20,234 bases of DNA from assembly GCA_004114245.1 (NCBI GenBank), contig QZWS01000093.1, positions 1-20,234 on the forward strand. Direction: 5' to 3'. Both the position numbers and the translations under genes were made by a program. Shown here one piece after another: positions 1 to 9,435 of the stretch. The notes under the pieces were generated by a model. The model did no database searches and was not told the origin of the DNA. It saw only the letters and a program-made list of their open reading frames with translations. The stretch's first letter is position 1. Every line of letters begins with the position of its first letter. The DNA comes from Zoopage sp. CT-All (Eukaryota > Zoopagomycota > Zoopagomycetes > Zoopagales > Zoopagaceae).

Positions 1-1241
1 TCTGTATTTGTTGTGCAACTTATGAGGACCCTGAAGACCTGGTGGCTCTGCGCGATTTTTACTAGTTAAGAGAAAAAAAGGTTAGATAGCATGTACAAAA
101 GAGCAGTGGCTAGTGGTAGCGAAGTGCAAGATGATATTTACCCCGCTGCCTGACGCTGTTGGCGCTGTTCCTTAAACAATATTTGTTGCCGCTCGCAAAG
201 TTCGCCATACTCATGACTGAGGGTTGTATAATCAGTGTCCGGAGCGTTCTCTGGGGGGGACATACTGAGGGCCGGGGTTTGCAGCATGTTAACAAAGACC
301 TGCAGGGGACTCTCGAAGGCATTGTTGGTCTTGTTCTTGATCGCGACCTGCGGTGTGCTCAGATACTCCGTTACAAGTCCTTGGACATCTATACATCGCG
401 TATACAGTAATGTGCTCTCATTAGTGAAACAACGAAGGCCAAGCTCCTTTACAATCTTTTGAAGGTATCGTATCTTACCAGTCCCTTTCAAGTTCTTGAC
501 AACATCCATGTTGGTGGAGCAACCCATAGGGGGGATGTTCGAGGAGTAATCGTTAAGAGACACAATTCCGAGCACCGTGAACTGCTCCCTGGTTAGCCCG
601 AGAGCCTGAAGGACCTTTTCCATCTCGTAAACAAGGACTTTTCTTCCTGACGTGATCCGCCAAATGGTTGAGATATTCTGATAGATCAAGGCATCACTAT
701 CCCTAGTCACAACTACATCCGCCTTTGAGCAGTCATTGGCTATGTCGACGTCCGCCTCCAATTCGCAAAGCTTCACTTGATACCCTGCTTGTCGTAGTGC
801 TGCTGCCAACGATCGCCTGAATTCCATGGGCCATGCAAAAGCGGTCTTCAAGTTATTCTTGATATCGAGATGGTGTTGCTTGCGGACTGGGAGGCCATCG
901 TCCGTCCTTTTCCTGAAACGACTTATACTCGCTTTTGCGTCTTTGAGTGCGGTGTGGCGTTTTTCTGAGCGTTTGGCGTGGGTGGCCGCCTTTTCCTGCG
1001 CCGGCCCTCCGTCGATGTATAACTGAACGGAGCTTGAAGGAGGGAAAAGCTTCCTGAACCGCTCTACAATAATCGTTTCGGCAGTTTGCTGCGCGTGCTT
1101 GGTGTAGGTGAGCAAAATGGCACCGTAGAACGCACCTAGCACGTCAACGAGCAGCTTCCCCGAGTGCTCTAAAGGCAAAGCGAAGGCGGGCGGGTCGTAG
1201 CCCTCATGTTGCACCAGCTTCCACAAGCCGGGCACTCCCAT
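1..1241 (-). CDS. XPG/FEN1-fold PIN nuclease-like protein, C-terminus cut by window edge
   Basis: Structure-specific nuclease family by fold. The N-terminus MGVPGLWK matches the XPG-N start, whose Gly2 lies near the DNA end in this family. The acidic active-site positions are visible: D33 (LLVDVLGAFYG), D77 (LYIDGGP), E162 and D164 in the XPG-I block (ELEADVDIA, where FEN1 has EAE), D181 and D183 (VTRDSDALIY), and D231 at the helix-two-turn-helix (LNDYSSNIP). The first exon is 1241-142. The frame meets TAA at 140-138, but that stop follows a GTAAAT donor at 141. A CTAAC branch point near 85 and a TAG acceptor ending at 62 define an 80-nt intron, after which the frame stays open to base 1. The gene is therefore probably partial here. 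It diverges from the exonuclease gene at 1745. Human-type FEN1, EXO1 and GEN1 are not matched closely, so the substrate is unknown. The fold assignment is firm; the intron is inferred. Confidence 0.8.
62..141 (-). other. Probable 80-nt intron in the XPG-like gene
   Basis: Read on the minus strand, the sequence has donor GTAAAT at 141, a CTATCTAAC branch-point motif near 90-82, a T-rich tract, and acceptor TTAACTAG ending at 62. Splicing removes the TAA at 138-140 and joins GG|T (Gly). The next frame then has no stop to base 1. Using the later CGCGCAG acceptor (ending at 48) would bring a stop within ten codons, which favours the first acceptor. Confidence 0.6.
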
Positions 1242-1744
1242 GAAGTAGACAAGATAAAATGATAAAAGTAGAGCGAGGAAGAGAAAAATGAAGCAGGAGA
1301 GATGCGAAGAGAAGCAGAGAATAAATCAAAGAGCTATGAGTAAACAGAGGCACAGGCAAGAGATAGAGAGGGGAAGCTGCTCAAGAGGTCGAGAGGACAA
1401 AGTCGTGGAGCAAACGACAAGTACAGGAGAAAGTTGAAGGCAAGAGAGGCAAAGGCAAGAGTTGGAGGCAGAAAATGGCAGGGAAAACAGTGAGCGCTCT
1501 AGTTTTGATGAACCATTATTATGCCTAGTGTATCCGTGTATGCCTTGGTGGTGCAGCGTCAGTGAGTAACCCAAAAAGTATAAATCCGTTATTTCCACAT
1601 CATCTGTTTGAGTCGCATTGGGATTGGGCCGAAGGAGCACGGTTTCCGCGCGGCTTCGGTGACGTAATCTAGGACGCTTTTCTTCAAATATAATATGGGT
1701 GTGCTTTTCAATTCTGTTCATCACACTTACTCACCACAATCTAG
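1242..1744. promoter_or_regulatory. Divergent promoter region between XPG-like and exonuclease-RRM-ZnF genes
   Basis: No supported gene lies here. On the plus strand side there is a TATAAA at 1579-1584, about 160 bp before the ATG at 1745. Two ATTGG motifs (reverse CCAAT) at 1617-1621 and 1623-1627 are 6 bp apart. The minus-strand side just ahead of the ATG at 1241 is pyrimidine-rich on the coding strand, as is common in fungal leaders. These sites are motif matches only. Confidence 0.45.
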
Positions 1745-4381
1745 ATGTCCGACACTCAAGAGCAACCTGTTGTGATGGACGCTTCCAGTGTGGGTTCTCC
1801 TTCCCCTGCCGCAGTCGCAGCAACAGCCACGACACCAACGGCCCCATCATCTCTTCCTTCCAAGCCCGCCGCAGTTTCTAAGGCACCAAGAGTGCCCACA
1901 AGCGAATACGACTTTTACATTGTCCTCGACTTTGAAGCGACTTGCGATGACAACAAACCTGCTTCGGAACTTCTTGTCACTGGAGTATGTACCTCTTGAA
2001 GGAGTGTTTGCTTTTGCACAGTCTAGTTGGGATTGTTTCATTGACCCGCTCTTGTCTTTTTGATTGTAATTTGCAAAATAGGCCACCCAGGAGATCATCG
2101 AGTTTGCATGGCTCTGCGTGACGAAGAACAGCCTGGTTATTCAACACGAAGAGCAGAGATACGTCAAGCCCGTCTCGACCCCACTGACGCCCTTCTGCCA
2201 GTCCCTCACCAAAATCACTCAAGAAACACTCGACAACGCCGGTACCCTCGCCGAGGCCATCGAGTCTCTCGATGCATATATCACGACCGAGATTTTGGAC
2301 AAGGGCAAGTCCTTCTGCTTTGTCACACACGGTGCTTGGGACTTGCGCGTGCAGCTGCCAAGAGAAGCCAAGGAGAAGAACATTACCCTACCCCCTTACC
2401 TTCGGGAGCCCATTCTCTTTGATCTTAAGGAAGAGGCCACCAAATGGATCGCTCACCACTCGGAAGTTGTCCTCAAGTCCTTCTCGCTGGAAAAGATGTG
2501 CGAAGCCTTTGCGGTTTCCTTGGTTGGATCACTGCACTCTGGTCTCGACGACTCCAAGACGATTGTCGCCATCATGAAGTACCTTGTGGCCTTTGCCCAC
2601 CCAGACGTGTTTACACAGGCCATCGATCCAGCTCAGATGCTCAGAATGTTCAAGACGGAAGAGTCCAAGATTGTGCGCATCTCGTCCCTGTCCTATGACA
2701 TCACGCAGGCAGAACTGGAGGCGTTTTTCACATCCAAGCAGCTCAAGCCCAAGGAGCTCGTCATGCTCTCCACCCAAAGCAACAGGCCCAGCGGAGGAGG
2801 ATTTGTTGTTTTCGAGAAGCACTCCGATGCGCTCGCGGCCCTCGAATTGAACGGTCAAGTTCTGGGAACACGCACTATTGAGGTCAATCCCTCGAGCAAG
2901 GCTAGCATGGACACGCAAAAGGGAAAGCTCTCCTCGTTCCAGGTAAGAAATGAAAAAAATGGAATGAAATCAGGATATGTGCTTACCTCTCAACGACGAG
3001 CTCTAATGATAGATTTTCCGATGTGCATCAACCCCCGTTTCATTAGAGTTCCAAGGCTGAGCAGCCGTCAAGACCCGGAGATTGGACCTGTAACATGTGT
3101 CAGTTTGTCAATTTCGCATCTCGCCGAGCCTGTTTCAAGTGCAACTCGCCTTCACCGGAGGGTGTTGTGCCCTTGACGCCCTCCAACTTCACCTCAGGAG
3201 ACTGGATGTGCCCTAACGCCCAGTGCGGATTCCACAACTACGCCTCGCGTTCACAGTGCTTCCGCTGCCAAACAGTGAGACCTGGTACCTCCGGAAATGG
3301 TGGTGGCGGTGGCGGTGGTAGCGGAAATGGATATGGCAATGGGGGTCCAATGGCTGGTTCACATCATCATTCCCACCACTCACACCACCACCATCCATAC
3401 GCCTCTGGGGGCAGTGGTGGCGGCGGTGGCAGTGGCGGTGGCCATTCAATCAGTTTCCGCCAGGGCGATTGGTACTGCCCATCATGCAACTTCCAGAACT
3501 TTGCTTCCCGCTCTGAATGCTTCAAGTGTGGAACGAGTTCACCACTGACCGGTCAGAGTGGAGGTGGTGGTGGCAGTGCTAGAGGTGGCGGTGGCTCGGG
3601 AGGTTACCGCGGTGGCTCGAACAATTCGTACGGTGGCGGCGGGTATAACGACAACAGCGGTGGAGGTGGAGGCGGCTATGGCGGCTCCTACGGAGGAGGC
3701 CGAGGCGGTGGGTCTCAGAGCGGTTCGTATGGCTCTCAAGGTGGTTCGTATGGTTCTCAGAGCGGATCGTATGGCTCTCAGGGTGGTTCCTACGGCAGTG
3801 GTGGCGGCAGCGGAGGTCAGTACGGAAACCAAGGAGGATCGTCATACTCTGGAGGCGGAGGTGGTGGCGGTGGCGGTGGATCTTTCCGACCTGGCGATTG
3901 GAGCTGCCCTTCCTGCAATTCGCACAACTTTGCATCTCGCTTCCAGTGTATGCGGTGCGGCTTGGCCAAGCCCTCGCGCGACTCATCCCCAGCCCCCAAC
4001 TACACCTCGCCCCAGCCAATGGGCGGCGCCCCTGTGAAGCCCGGTGACTGGATTTGCCCCAACGCACAGTGCGGATACCACAACTTTGCAAAGAGGACGA
4101 CGTGTGCCCGTTGTAACACCAGCGCGCCCTCGGCTCCAGGCGGACCTAGCGCTGGCGGCGGACTCGGAGGAGGAGCAGGAGGCAACATGAGCTATTACGG
4201 AACTCAGCACCATGCACCACCCCCTCAGCAGCCTGCGCCCGTTCCCACCCCGGGATACTCACCTATGAATCCAGCGTATGGCAGCTATGGTGGACCCGCC
4301 TACGGAACCCAGCCTCAACCACAGCAAGGATACGGATCCTATGGAACACAGCAGTATGGACCGCCCTCGGGTCGCTACTAA
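1745..4381 (+). CDS. ERI1-type DEDDh exonuclease with RRM and five RanBP2 zinc fingers
   Basis: Three exons (1745-1984, 2082-2942, 3047-4381) give 811 residues; both introns (97 and 104 nt) are phase 0. The start follows an in-frame TAG directly. Residues about 55-250 form an ERI1-like 3'-5' exonuclease with all five DEDDh positions: D62 and E64 (LDFEATC), D167 (HGAWDLR), H232 and D237 (HSGLDDSK). An RRM follows at about 278-349, with RNP2 IVRISSLS and RNP1 SGGGFVVF. The C-terminal half carries five RanBP2/ZRANB2-type fingers (GDW-x-C-x2/4-C...N-x6-C-x2-C), embedded in Gly/Ser/Tyr-rich sequence. Fingers of this type bind single-stranded RNA in ZRANB2. The order exonuclease, RRM, RanBP2 fingers recalls the yeast Nrp1 group, from memory. 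A role in RNA processing or in ribonucleoprotein granules is inferred. A nuclease-only ERI1 orthologue is unlikely because of the long C-terminal part. Confidence 0.9.
3719..3802 (+). repeat. Four tandem 21-bp units coding a Gly-Ser-Tyr heptad
   Basis: In frame within the zinc-finger protein, four consecutive 7-residue units alternate SGSYGSQ and GGSYGSQ, the last ending in SG. The repeat is clear at DNA level with third-base variation, so it is old enough to have drifted or is held by protein selection. It sits between zinc fingers 3 and 4, next to longer Gly runs. Confidence 0.85.
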
Positions 4382-5365
4382 TCTGGCGTGAGGGCAGATG
4401 GTACACATTGGTGTGTGTGTGGAGAGTATAGGCCGAGGATTGGAGTAGGGGGATATGTCGAATATCCGGGTGGGTTGGGATTCTTTCACGGAAGAGCTCT
4501 TATGTTTTTTTTATATATATATATCGCGTACGATCAAGGGCAGCAAGCAAGAGAAAGGAGAACTCGGGAGTATTGGACGAAAGGACCATTTGGGAAACAC
4601 CAGATCAGATACCGCAAATACGAGCGCAAGAGGGTGAGTGAACCTTGCCAAGAGAACCCCCGGTCCACCCACAAAAAAACCAAAACAAAAACAAAAAAAA
4701 AAGAAAAAGAAAAAGAACGAGAGGGCTATCGTGTGCGGGTTAGTAAAACTTGGGTCCCCAGATCTGGCTGTGTAACACTGGTTTTTTTTTTTTTTTTCGT
4801 GCCTTTTTTTCCCTCTTTCTGTCACCTCTTTGTGATAAAGGGTCCTGGTGTAGGAGTTTGGATGCGTCTTGGAGAGTTTGGTCCTTGGAGGCGGTCAGTC
4901 TATCAGTCAGTCTTAGTCCGTCAATCAGTCAGTCAGTCAGCCAGTCAGTCGGTCGGTCATTGTGGTCAGACAGGCAATCAATTTGGCACTCAACAAGTAT
5001 TGCGGAGGTACCTGGTCCCTGTGGGCTGTCAGGATGGCTGCTTTTCTTTTGGCTGAATATGCGGTGGATGGTCTTTAAGGGGGTTCATGCTCCAGGGCGA
5101 TAGAGAATGGTCGGAGAGTGGTTATGTAGCAATGAATATACGAAAAAAAAGTAAAGAAAAGAACTTCACTGAATCATTGGTCGCAGGAGAAGTGCTGATG
5201 TTTGCTCATGTTTTTTTTACTGAACTGAGAGGAGTGGAAATAAACAAAACACGCACTCTGTCCTGGTATGTATGCAGTGCTGCAGCGGAGTCGAGATGAT
5301 GATAAGAAAAAAAAAAGAATAGAAAAAGGGCGCAGGATTTGATTGATGTTTAAACACGCTTTCTC
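4382..5365. other. Convergent intergenic region with microsatellites, no gene seen
   Basis: This lies between the 3' ends of the plus-strand exonuclease gene and the minus-strand DUF3020 gene. It holds an A-rich stretch near 4674-4714, a run of 16 T at 4782-4797, an imperfect 4-bp repeat (next entry), and an AATAAA at 5239-5244 on the plus strand. A 222-codon open frame starting at 4388 is built from these low-complexity tracts and has no recognisable domain, so I do not call it a gene. Confidence 0.6.
4893..4969. repeat. Imperfect tetranucleotide (GTCA/CAGT)n microsatellite
   Basis: About 77 bp made mostly of GTCA units, read as TCAG, CAGT or GTCG by phase, with interruptions such as TCTTAGTCC and later GGTCGGTC variants. 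It lies in non-coding DNA between convergent genes. Confidence 0.8.
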
Positions 5366-6727
5366 CTATGCTTTCCAGCTTCCGTTCAACTGCATAAGTG
5401 TAAGGACCGCATCCATAGGGTAATCTGGGTCCATGGAGTGGTTGCCCTTGTTGGTCTCTTGCTGGGGTTCCGGTACCAACTGCGGTGGTGTGTTCAGAAC
5501 CATCAAGCTTGCTGCCGTCTGTGCTGCAGTTGCTGTACTGCTTGCTTCCAGCTCCATCAGCTGACGCGCCAGGTTGGGGTCCGTTAAGACACCGGTCAGC
5601 TGGGCCAAGTCCAGATGATTGCCGTTCTTCTTGACCAGATCATTAAGCGCCAGTGCAGTCTTGACGGTCGTCGCATCAAACTGAGGCATGTTTGGGTTCA
5701 GCGCTGAAGCTGTGGCCTGGAGCAGTTGGAAGTGGGCCTCAATCGGCTTGACAGACGCAATATGGCTAGTCTGTTGGTCGCCTAGCGAGACCGAGGGCTT
5801 GGAAACTATGGCAGGCTGAGGGTCTTTGAATGTTGCATTTGGATTCTTCTTGAGCTCCTTTTCCCGGCGCTTTGTTTGACGCTTCTTGAACTCTTCCTCG
5901 ATCCAGCGGGTTTTGTGATCGCTTTCTGGCTTTCCAAATAGCTTGCTTGCCCGCTTGTTGACTCGGCATCGCAGGTCGTTATCCTTGTCTATTTCAGTCC
6001 AAGGTGGAACAGGCGTGATTAGTAAGCTGAAAGGTGGATGCAGATTTTTTAGGGGAGAGTGGCCTTCATGCGGACATAAAGAAAAGCTGAGATGATAGGG
6101 AGAGGCAAGACGCATGCCCTCTCCGAGATAGACGACAAGGACACGTCTATATGCTTCTGGTATTATATGGTTTTTTTGACTCTCGCTGTCAACCAAACCC
6201 GTACATGTACGTGGTCTGGAGCAAAAAACCAAACCGAAAAAAAATAAGCAGAGAGAGAAGGGCAGAGAAGAGGAGAGAAGCTCCCGCCTTTTGGTCGATG
6301 GTGGAAAACAATAAAACCAGTAGCAGCAAAAAGAAAGGACAACCATGCTAACGCAATAGCGGGACACTCGTTAACGACCCACTCTCCCCTCGGCTCTTCG
6401 CGGCTTTTGCGAACCCCGTCGTGCCCTCTCTTTTCGAGAGTCACGAATACAACGGCATGGTTGGCAGTCCCACCTTGACTGCCCATTGTTCACGATCACC
6501 TTTAGCTGCTGGAAAGAGGCCAGAGCTTACCCCTCCCTTCCAGAACCCTTCACCATCCGCGTTGCAAACTTACTTCGATCTTCATTGGCCTCGCGCCATC
6601 TCTTCTTGCGCTCGCGATTCTCTGTCCGAATCTTCTGGGTCTGGGCTTGCCTCTGCTCGTCCACAGCGGGCATGTTCGCTTTAGAGTCGGAATCGACAAT
6701 GGGGTCAAGGCCCTTGCCCTCGTCCAT
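5366..6727 (-). CDS. DUF3020 domain protein of unknown function
   Basis: Two exons on the minus strand (6727-6574 and 5988-5366) give 258 residues. The junction is A|AC and yields Asn. It sits inside the signature motif: exon 1 ends ENRERKKRWREANEDR and exon 2 continues NKDNDLRCRVNKRASKLFG. Together these match my memory of DUF3020, a basic fungal motif often found downstream of HMG boxes in fungal proteins. No HMG box is visible here. The motif spans about residues 36-70; a second basic stretch follows (EEEFKKRQTKRREKELKK), and the rest is a low-charge Ala/Leu/Thr-rich tail. A nuclear, DNA-linked role is inferred only. The donor is a perfect GTAAGT; a TACTAAT branch point near 6022 precedes the acceptor. 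The first ATG with an acidic start (MDEGKG) is chosen, although the frame is open further upstream to an ATG at 6859. Confidence 0.75.
5989..6573 (-). other. 585-nt intron inside the DUF3020 motif
   Basis: Donor GTAAGT at 6573, branch point TACTAAT near 6022, acceptor GAAATAG ending at 5989. Joining restores the conserved motif exactly, which is strong support. It is five to ten times longer than most other introns in this window. It contains open frames on both strands but nothing I recognise. Confidence 0.8.
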
Positions 6728-6951
6728 GTTGATTGCTGGAATGGCTGTTGTGATGAAAAGGGCAGAAGGGAGGAGTTTTGCTTTGGTGCTGCCTGCGGGC
6801 GAGTAGTCCACGACGGTGTAAATTGATGGGATGAGTGAAGAGAGGCTGTTTTTCCACAACGCAGAGAAAAGTGACTTTCAAAACGATGCAAAAAGAGAGA
6901 AATCACGTGCGTTTTTTTACAACTTGGTTCTACAATACAAAGTTACAAAGT
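6728..6951 (-). promoter_or_regulatory. Short upstream region of the DUF3020 gene with a CACGTG palindrome
   Basis: Only 224 bp separate the stop of the upstream minus-strand gene from the chosen ATG of the DUF3020 gene. It holds a CACGTG E-box-like palindrome at 6904-6909, a site type bound by fungal bHLH factors. If the DUF3020 start is really at 6859, the space is even shorter. Confidence 0.3.
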
Positions 6952-8896
6952 CTAACTGCGTCCAGCGCGAGGGCTGACGAGGCCGCTAGAGTACCTCGAC
7001 ACTGGAAGTGAGGATGTCGGGGTATGAGGCCTAGAGGAAAAGGTATGGGAAGAAGGCGAAGAGGCACGTCCGATCCTTGAAGTTGAGACCGTCGGGGAAA
7101 CCAGTCTTGACGAGGAGGAAGGGGGCTGTAGGCCTGACCGTGTAAGGCTACTTGGCGTCCTTGGCCCAACCTTGGAGGATGGTGACTGAGGCGGGGTCAG
7201 CACCGAGTACTTATAGTCGTCTTGATGCTGAAGCAGTGAACTGGCTCCATACATGGAAATGCTCCGTCCTGTCGCGGCTGCCGTCCTTTGGCGCGTTGTA
7301 CCTGTAGCGTTCGAGAGTCGCCGTGAGAGAGGCGTTACCGTATCCTTGGATCCATGCGCAAGTGATGGCAGAGAGGATGTCGAGGACTGTGAAGACGTGG
7401 GCGAAACCAAGTGTGAAGAGCTTGCCTGGCGCGTTGAAGGTAACCGCGTGGGACTGGTGAGAAGACTGGGCTGGGTCAAACTGCGCTTGGGACTGGTCGT
7501 GGTGCGGCTACTTGGAGTCATGCGTCCGTTGCTAGACGCCATTCCAGTCTTCAATGAGGACACTGACGATGGTGCAGGCAAAAGTGAACTCCGGTTGGAG
7601 TTTGTGACGGGGTTTGCGGGTGATCGTCTGACAGAGCCAGGAGTAGCTATCTGAGTCTTTGATGCACTTGGTCGCGCGAGACCTTGTGCAGGTTTGGAAG
7701 GGACGCGGCTGCCTGGTGCTGGCGTGGATCTAACTCCGCTAGACACACCACCGGCACGGGCAACGCCAGTAGTTGTCGGTTTGGCAAGAGACGATACTCT
7801 GCCCAGCGCCGAGGCTGCTCTTGGAGGCTGCAATCCGCTCTTAGGTGCTTGCGAGCCACCTTTAGGTGGTTGCATTCCGCTCGGTCGGGTGATGCCTGTC
7901 CTAGGGGCGGCAGTTGAAGATGATGCGGTTTTGGGCTGAGCAAGCATGGATTTGGGTTGCGCAAGCCTGCTCGCTGGTGCCCTGAGTGCCGATGCTGCAG
8001 TAGATCCCTGCCCGCGGGACGCACCTGGAGCTTGAAGCTTGCTGCTAGTACTCTTGTCACTAGTGCTGCTGTAATTGCTGTGGGTGCTGGTGCGGTTGCT
8101 CACTGGACGCAATCCCGACGGCCTATCCATGTAATCACCATCTAGATCAAAATGATTCCTGCCATCTGCGAATCGTGCTGATCCGGCCTCAGTTCGTCTT
8201 TGTCCTGCCAGACCACGTACTTCAGTTGACGAAGATTTTATCGCCAACTGGGAGAATTCTCTCAAGGCTTCATCAAACTCTTCATCCTCCTCCGTTGCGA
8301 TCATCTATCACGGATTACAGTGAGCAAAAGACAGGTGAGGAGCTGTTCTCAGCATGAACTTAGTTTTGTGTCTCATGTTCTTTGGGTACGTACATCAGAT
8401 CCTTCCCAGTACTGATCCACGTCATGGTCGTCATACTGCAGCATATTTGCCTCAGAGCCAACTGTAGTGCTCCTGCTCCTGGCAGGCTATTAGTCCAATC
8501 CAAAAAAAAAAGCGAGTGATTCGTTAGTATGCCATGTTATGGAGTCGCTACAAACGTAAAGTCTGTGGTCAAAATGACTGCAGCACGTACTTCGAACAGC
8601 GCCTGCTGTTGTTGCCGCAGCTGTTGCTGTTGCTGAACTCTGCTCCATTCAACATCGTCGGCCTCTTCGAGCTCCAGAGGACATTCTTCATTGATGTCGG
8701 ATCCCTCGGCAATGAGCGCCTCCAAGTTCACAGAATCGTTGCTGTTCTGAGAGCTGACCGAGCCTGAGCGGGCTCGAGGGGCCCATCCGCTAAACGAGGA
8801 AGACGTCGAAGACCGAACTGAGAGACGCGATTCGAACGCGCTGCTGAGACTGTGTTCCATGTCGAAGGAGTTGTTGTTACGGTGTATAATGTCCAT
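6952..8896 (-). CDS. Ser/Pro/Arg-rich disordered protein, function unknown
   Basis: Three exons (8896-8591, 8486-8394, 8304-6952) give 583 residues. All junctions are phase 0, with GTACGT donors; a perfect TACTAAC branch point lies near 8528. The N-terminal part has an acidic patch (ECPLELEEADDVEW, about 72-84) followed by a Gln-rich run (QQQQQLRQQQQ). Exon 2 adds an acidic, Tyr-containing linker ending DQYWEGSD. Exon 3 starts MIATEEDEEFDEALREFS, possibly a short helix, then turns into about 400 residues of Ser, Thr, Pro, Arg and Lys with many SP/TP sites (LTPPQSPSSK, LVSPTS). The basic, SP-rich make-up resembles microtubule-associated or kinase-regulated scaffold proteins, but I found no SxIP motif or named domain. 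I do not recognise it. It may be the 3' part of a longer gene that includes 9587-10341. Confidence 0.7.
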
Positions 8897-9177
8897 GTGG
8901 GTTGTGAGAGGAGAATGGGAGAACGGGGTAGAAAGCGCAAGGCCACAAGGGAGACGACGAGAAAAAAAGAAGGGTTAGTGGGTGATTTTTAATGCAATCC
9001 CCACGGAACGGTTTTGAAATATCAACAGAGGCCCTCACAGAGCCACAGTAAGGCGTCTCCCCCCTTATCTCACTTCCCGCCCATGCCTGCGACGCCTCGT
9101 TCTGCACCCCCTTGACCGCTTTGACATATGAGAATGCGCTTCCACAGCCATGCAGCAGCAAAGAAAAAAGGGTCAGA

Positions 9178-9212
<35 letters not shown>

Positions 9213-9435
9213 CCTGGCGTGTGTTTGTGTGTTGGTGTGTGCGCCTTGTAAATGTCGGTCTTAGCGGTTAGCTTGGAGAGATTTGTGTAGGAATGAAAAG
9301 CGAGGGAATCAAGGGCGAGTACACGCAAAGAACGCGCAGGATAGCACTTTCTGGCGCATCTGGTGTTCGTTCTTGCGTTCATAGTGCGAAGTTTTCACCC
9401 CCTCCAATCCACCATAGGGGTAAAGTAGCAAGAAC
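8897..9435. other. Intergenic or intronic region with long poly-T and GT-rich tract
   Basis: No gene is supported. It holds a 33-base T run (9180-9212) followed by a GT-rich stretch. On the minus strand there is a CTAAC at about 8978-8974, then a C/T-rich stretch with no AG until CACAG at 8850. This can be read either as the leader and promoter of the gene starting at 8896 or as the 3' end of a long intron. Confidence 0.5.
9180..9212. repeat. Homopolymer run of 33 T (A on minus strand)
   Basis: An uninterrupted T run, followed on the plus strand by a GT-rich microsatellite (9217-9243). Runs this long are prone to length error in sequencing. Confidence 0.9.

Noticed and set aside
1326-1724. 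132-codon minus-strand frame between the divergent genes
   Set aside because: Low-complexity Ser/Leu/Cys composition, no domain, and it sits where the promoter of the exonuclease gene must be.
1911-2795. Loss of the ExoII catalytic Asp in the ERI1-like domain (THG where human ERI1 has TDG)
   Set aside because: Counting along human ERI1 places the catalytic Asp234 at the WD position, which is kept here as D167. The TDG Asp is not the catalytic residue.
3719-3802. CRISPR-like direct repeats
   Set aside because: The units are contiguous 21-bp coding repeats with no spacers, in frame within a eukaryotic gene.
3539-4091. Minus-strand frames of 97-170 codons
   Set aside because: Antisense shadows of the GC-rich glycine codons of the zinc-finger protein; composition is Thr/Ala or Arg/His repeats.
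4388-5056. 222-codon plus-strand frame after the zinc-finger gene
   Set aside because: Made of translated microsatellites and homopolymers (Lys, Phe and Ser-Gln-Ser-Val runs) in a 3' UTR or intergenic position.
7647-8060. 137-codon minus-strand frame and matching plus-strand frames inside the Ser/Pro-rich gene
   Set aside because: Out-of-frame shadows of the exon 8304-6952, which has a consistent spliced model.
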